A DNA stretch of 7,354 nucleotides from Turicibacter sp. GTDB lineage: Bacteria > Bacillota > Bacilli > MOL361 > Turicibacteraceae. Position 1 is the stretch's first letter; every line of letters starts with the position of its first letter. The notes under the pieces were generated by a model. It did no database searches and had not been told where the DNA came from. It saw only the letters and a list, made by a program, of their open reading frames with translations. This document shows positions 6,594 through 7,354 of the stretch, piece after piece. Where the stretch lies: assembly GCA_030531025.1 (NCBI GenBank), contig JAUMTV010000141.1:1-7354 (forward strand), given 5' to 3'. The translations under genes and the position numbers were made by a program.

Positions 6594-6673
6594 AGTACCT
6601 CTATAGTAGACAAAAAAATAAAAGCGAAATGATTCTATGATAAAATCGCTTTAAAGTCTATTATGGAGGTACT
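6594..6673 (+). mobile_element. Fold-back element with buried ribosome binding site, probable orphan insertion-sequence leader
   Basis: AGTACCTCTATAGTAGAC (6594-6611) pairs with 6656-6673 over 18 positions. The only two non-Watson-Crick pairs become U-G and G-U in + strand RNA, but A-C mismatches in - strand RNA. Inside it, AAAGCGA (6621-6627) pairs with TCGCTTT (6646-6652). The right outer arm contains GGAGG (6665-6669), hidden in readthrough RNA. The loop holds TGATAAAAT (6638-6646), an extended -10 that would start transcripts near 6653 without the left arm, leaving GGAGG free. This logic is known from transposase leaders. No start codon follows at proper spacing, so the coding part is gone. 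On the - strand the inner stem followed by TATTTTTTT could instead act as a terminator for the ABC gene. Confidence 0.45.
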
Positions 6674-6685
6674 TTTCTTAGGCAC

Positions 6686-7354
6686 TCAAAACGTATTAAT
6701 CGGCATCGTGCTAGGGTCTTTTCCTTCTAATACTTGGGCAGCCATCAGACCAGTTTCATATCCTAATTGATAGTAATCAATTCCTTCTGTTGCAATTTCA
6801 CCATCAATGACCATTGTATCCACGCCTGAAACAATTGAAATTTTCTTATCGGCACATGCATTCCATAAAACTGGCATAGAACTTGCAATTAAGTTGTCGA
6901 TTGGGGCATACATGGCATCAATTTTATCAATAACAGAAGCAACTGCTTGTGGAATATCGCTAACTGTTGTCACACCAACTTTAATTCCTTCTAATCCTAA
7001 TTCTTTGGCTGCTTCTTCAGCCATGTTCACTTGAACTTCTGAATTCACTTCACTTGTCGTATAAATGACACCTACCGTTTTAGCTTCTGGAACTAATTCT
7101 TTAATTAACTCCATTTGTTTAGCGACAGGTGTTAAATCACTTGTTCCTGTTACATTTGTACCTGATACCTTCCAATCAGTGACCACACTAGCTTCAACCG
7201 GATCAGTCACAGCTGTCATTAGAATTGGTATCTCTTTTATTGCATTATATGCAGACTGAACTGCTTGCGTTGCAATTGAAAAAATCATATCTATATATCA
7301 ACAGAAATAAAATCTACATTGATCACGACACACTAAATGTTTGATCGTTGTGCC
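6686..7354 (-). pseudogene. ABC transporter substrate-binding protein (ABC_sub_bind type), broken and truncated
   Basis: An uninterrupted 200-residue frame (7288-6686) matches the middle of the ABC_sub_bind family (TrpX-like, lipoprotein solute receptors): TAVTDPV (25-31), NVTGTSD (45-51), VGVIYTTSEVNSEVQV (72-87), PIDNLIASSMP (129-139) and GIDYYQLGYETGLMAAQV (169-186). Family members are usually about 320-340 residues with a signal peptide and roughly 100 residues before this point. The Met at 7288 has no ribosome binding site and aligns inside the family (DMIFSIAT). Upstream, TGA and TAG stops occur, and plausible family fragments appear in the other two frames (NDQ at 7349-7341, VDFISVDI), implying frameshifts. 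At the 3' side it ends MPINTF, where relatives continue for some 30 residues, 12 bases before the fold-back element. The left part of the gene runs beyond the window. Not expected to make a functional receptor. Confidence 0.75.

Larger units (their letters stand above)
6433..6685. other. Non-coding region between asparaginase gene and ABC pseudogene
   Basis: No supportable coding sequence is present in this 253-base stretch. It contains the paired hairpins at 6452-6509, an AT-rich spacer (6510-6593) in which I recognise nothing, and the fold-back element at 6594-6673. The density of inverted repeats next to a broken gene suggests mobile-element debris. Confidence 0.5.

Noticed and set aside
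6807..7259. Two + strand open frames (6807-7034 and 7065-7259)
   Set aside because: Both are antisense to the ABC pseudogene, whose - strand translation matches a known family throughout.

Overview
The window is AT-rich, low-GC Firmicutes DNA: strong GGAGG-type ribosome binding sites, TG-extended -10 boxes, U-tailed intrinsic terminators and proteins resembling Bacillus/Clostridium families. The combination is compatible with a gut Erysipelotrichia-type organism such as Turicibacter, but that is an impression and not a proven assignment. I see no rRNA, tRNA or CRISPR array.

Left part (1-3875), all on the + strand. A short-chain dehydrogenase of the general-stress YdaD/YhdF type (80-955) has its own promoter and a perfect-palindrome terminator. 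A 290-base leader region follows, carrying a near-perfect LexA/SOS-box-like palindrome (1147-1164). Next comes a glutamine-dependent asparagine synthetase of AsnB/AsnO type (1246-3099); its start should be the ATG that makes Cys2 the N-terminal nucleophile. Immediately behind it, from its own extended -10 promoter, is a membrane-anchored permuted-papain (YiiX/NlpC-P60-like) cysteine hydrolase (3161-3847) with a terminator. A neighbouring amidotransferase and a surface amidase-fold protein may indicate a cell-wall role.

Middle (3876-6432). A TTG-started 459-residue protein (3960-5339) has a RelA/SpoT (p)ppGpp-synthetase-type domain with an altered guanine-binding G-loop, fused to about 240 residues of unrecognised, largely helical sequence. 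It faces a cytoplasmic L-asparaginase (5379-6359, - strand) across a shared 18-bp bidirectional terminator. The window therefore holds both a putative asparagine-making and an asparagine-degrading enzyme, plus an alarmone-type enzyme.

Right part (6433-7354) looks like decayed accessory DNA. It has a structured non-coding stretch with two adjacent perfect hairpins, then an 80-base fold-back element (6594-6673) that buries a GGAGG and contains an internal extended -10, resembling the anti-readthrough leader of an insertion sequence whose transposase is missing. Last is a pseudogene of an ABC transporter substrate-binding protein, frame-broken at its 5' side and cut short at its 3' side about a dozen bases from the fold-back element.

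The best candidates for something undescribed are the long RelA/SpoT-domain protein and the orphan fold-back element. The SOS-like box before asnB is the most unexpected regulatory signal.
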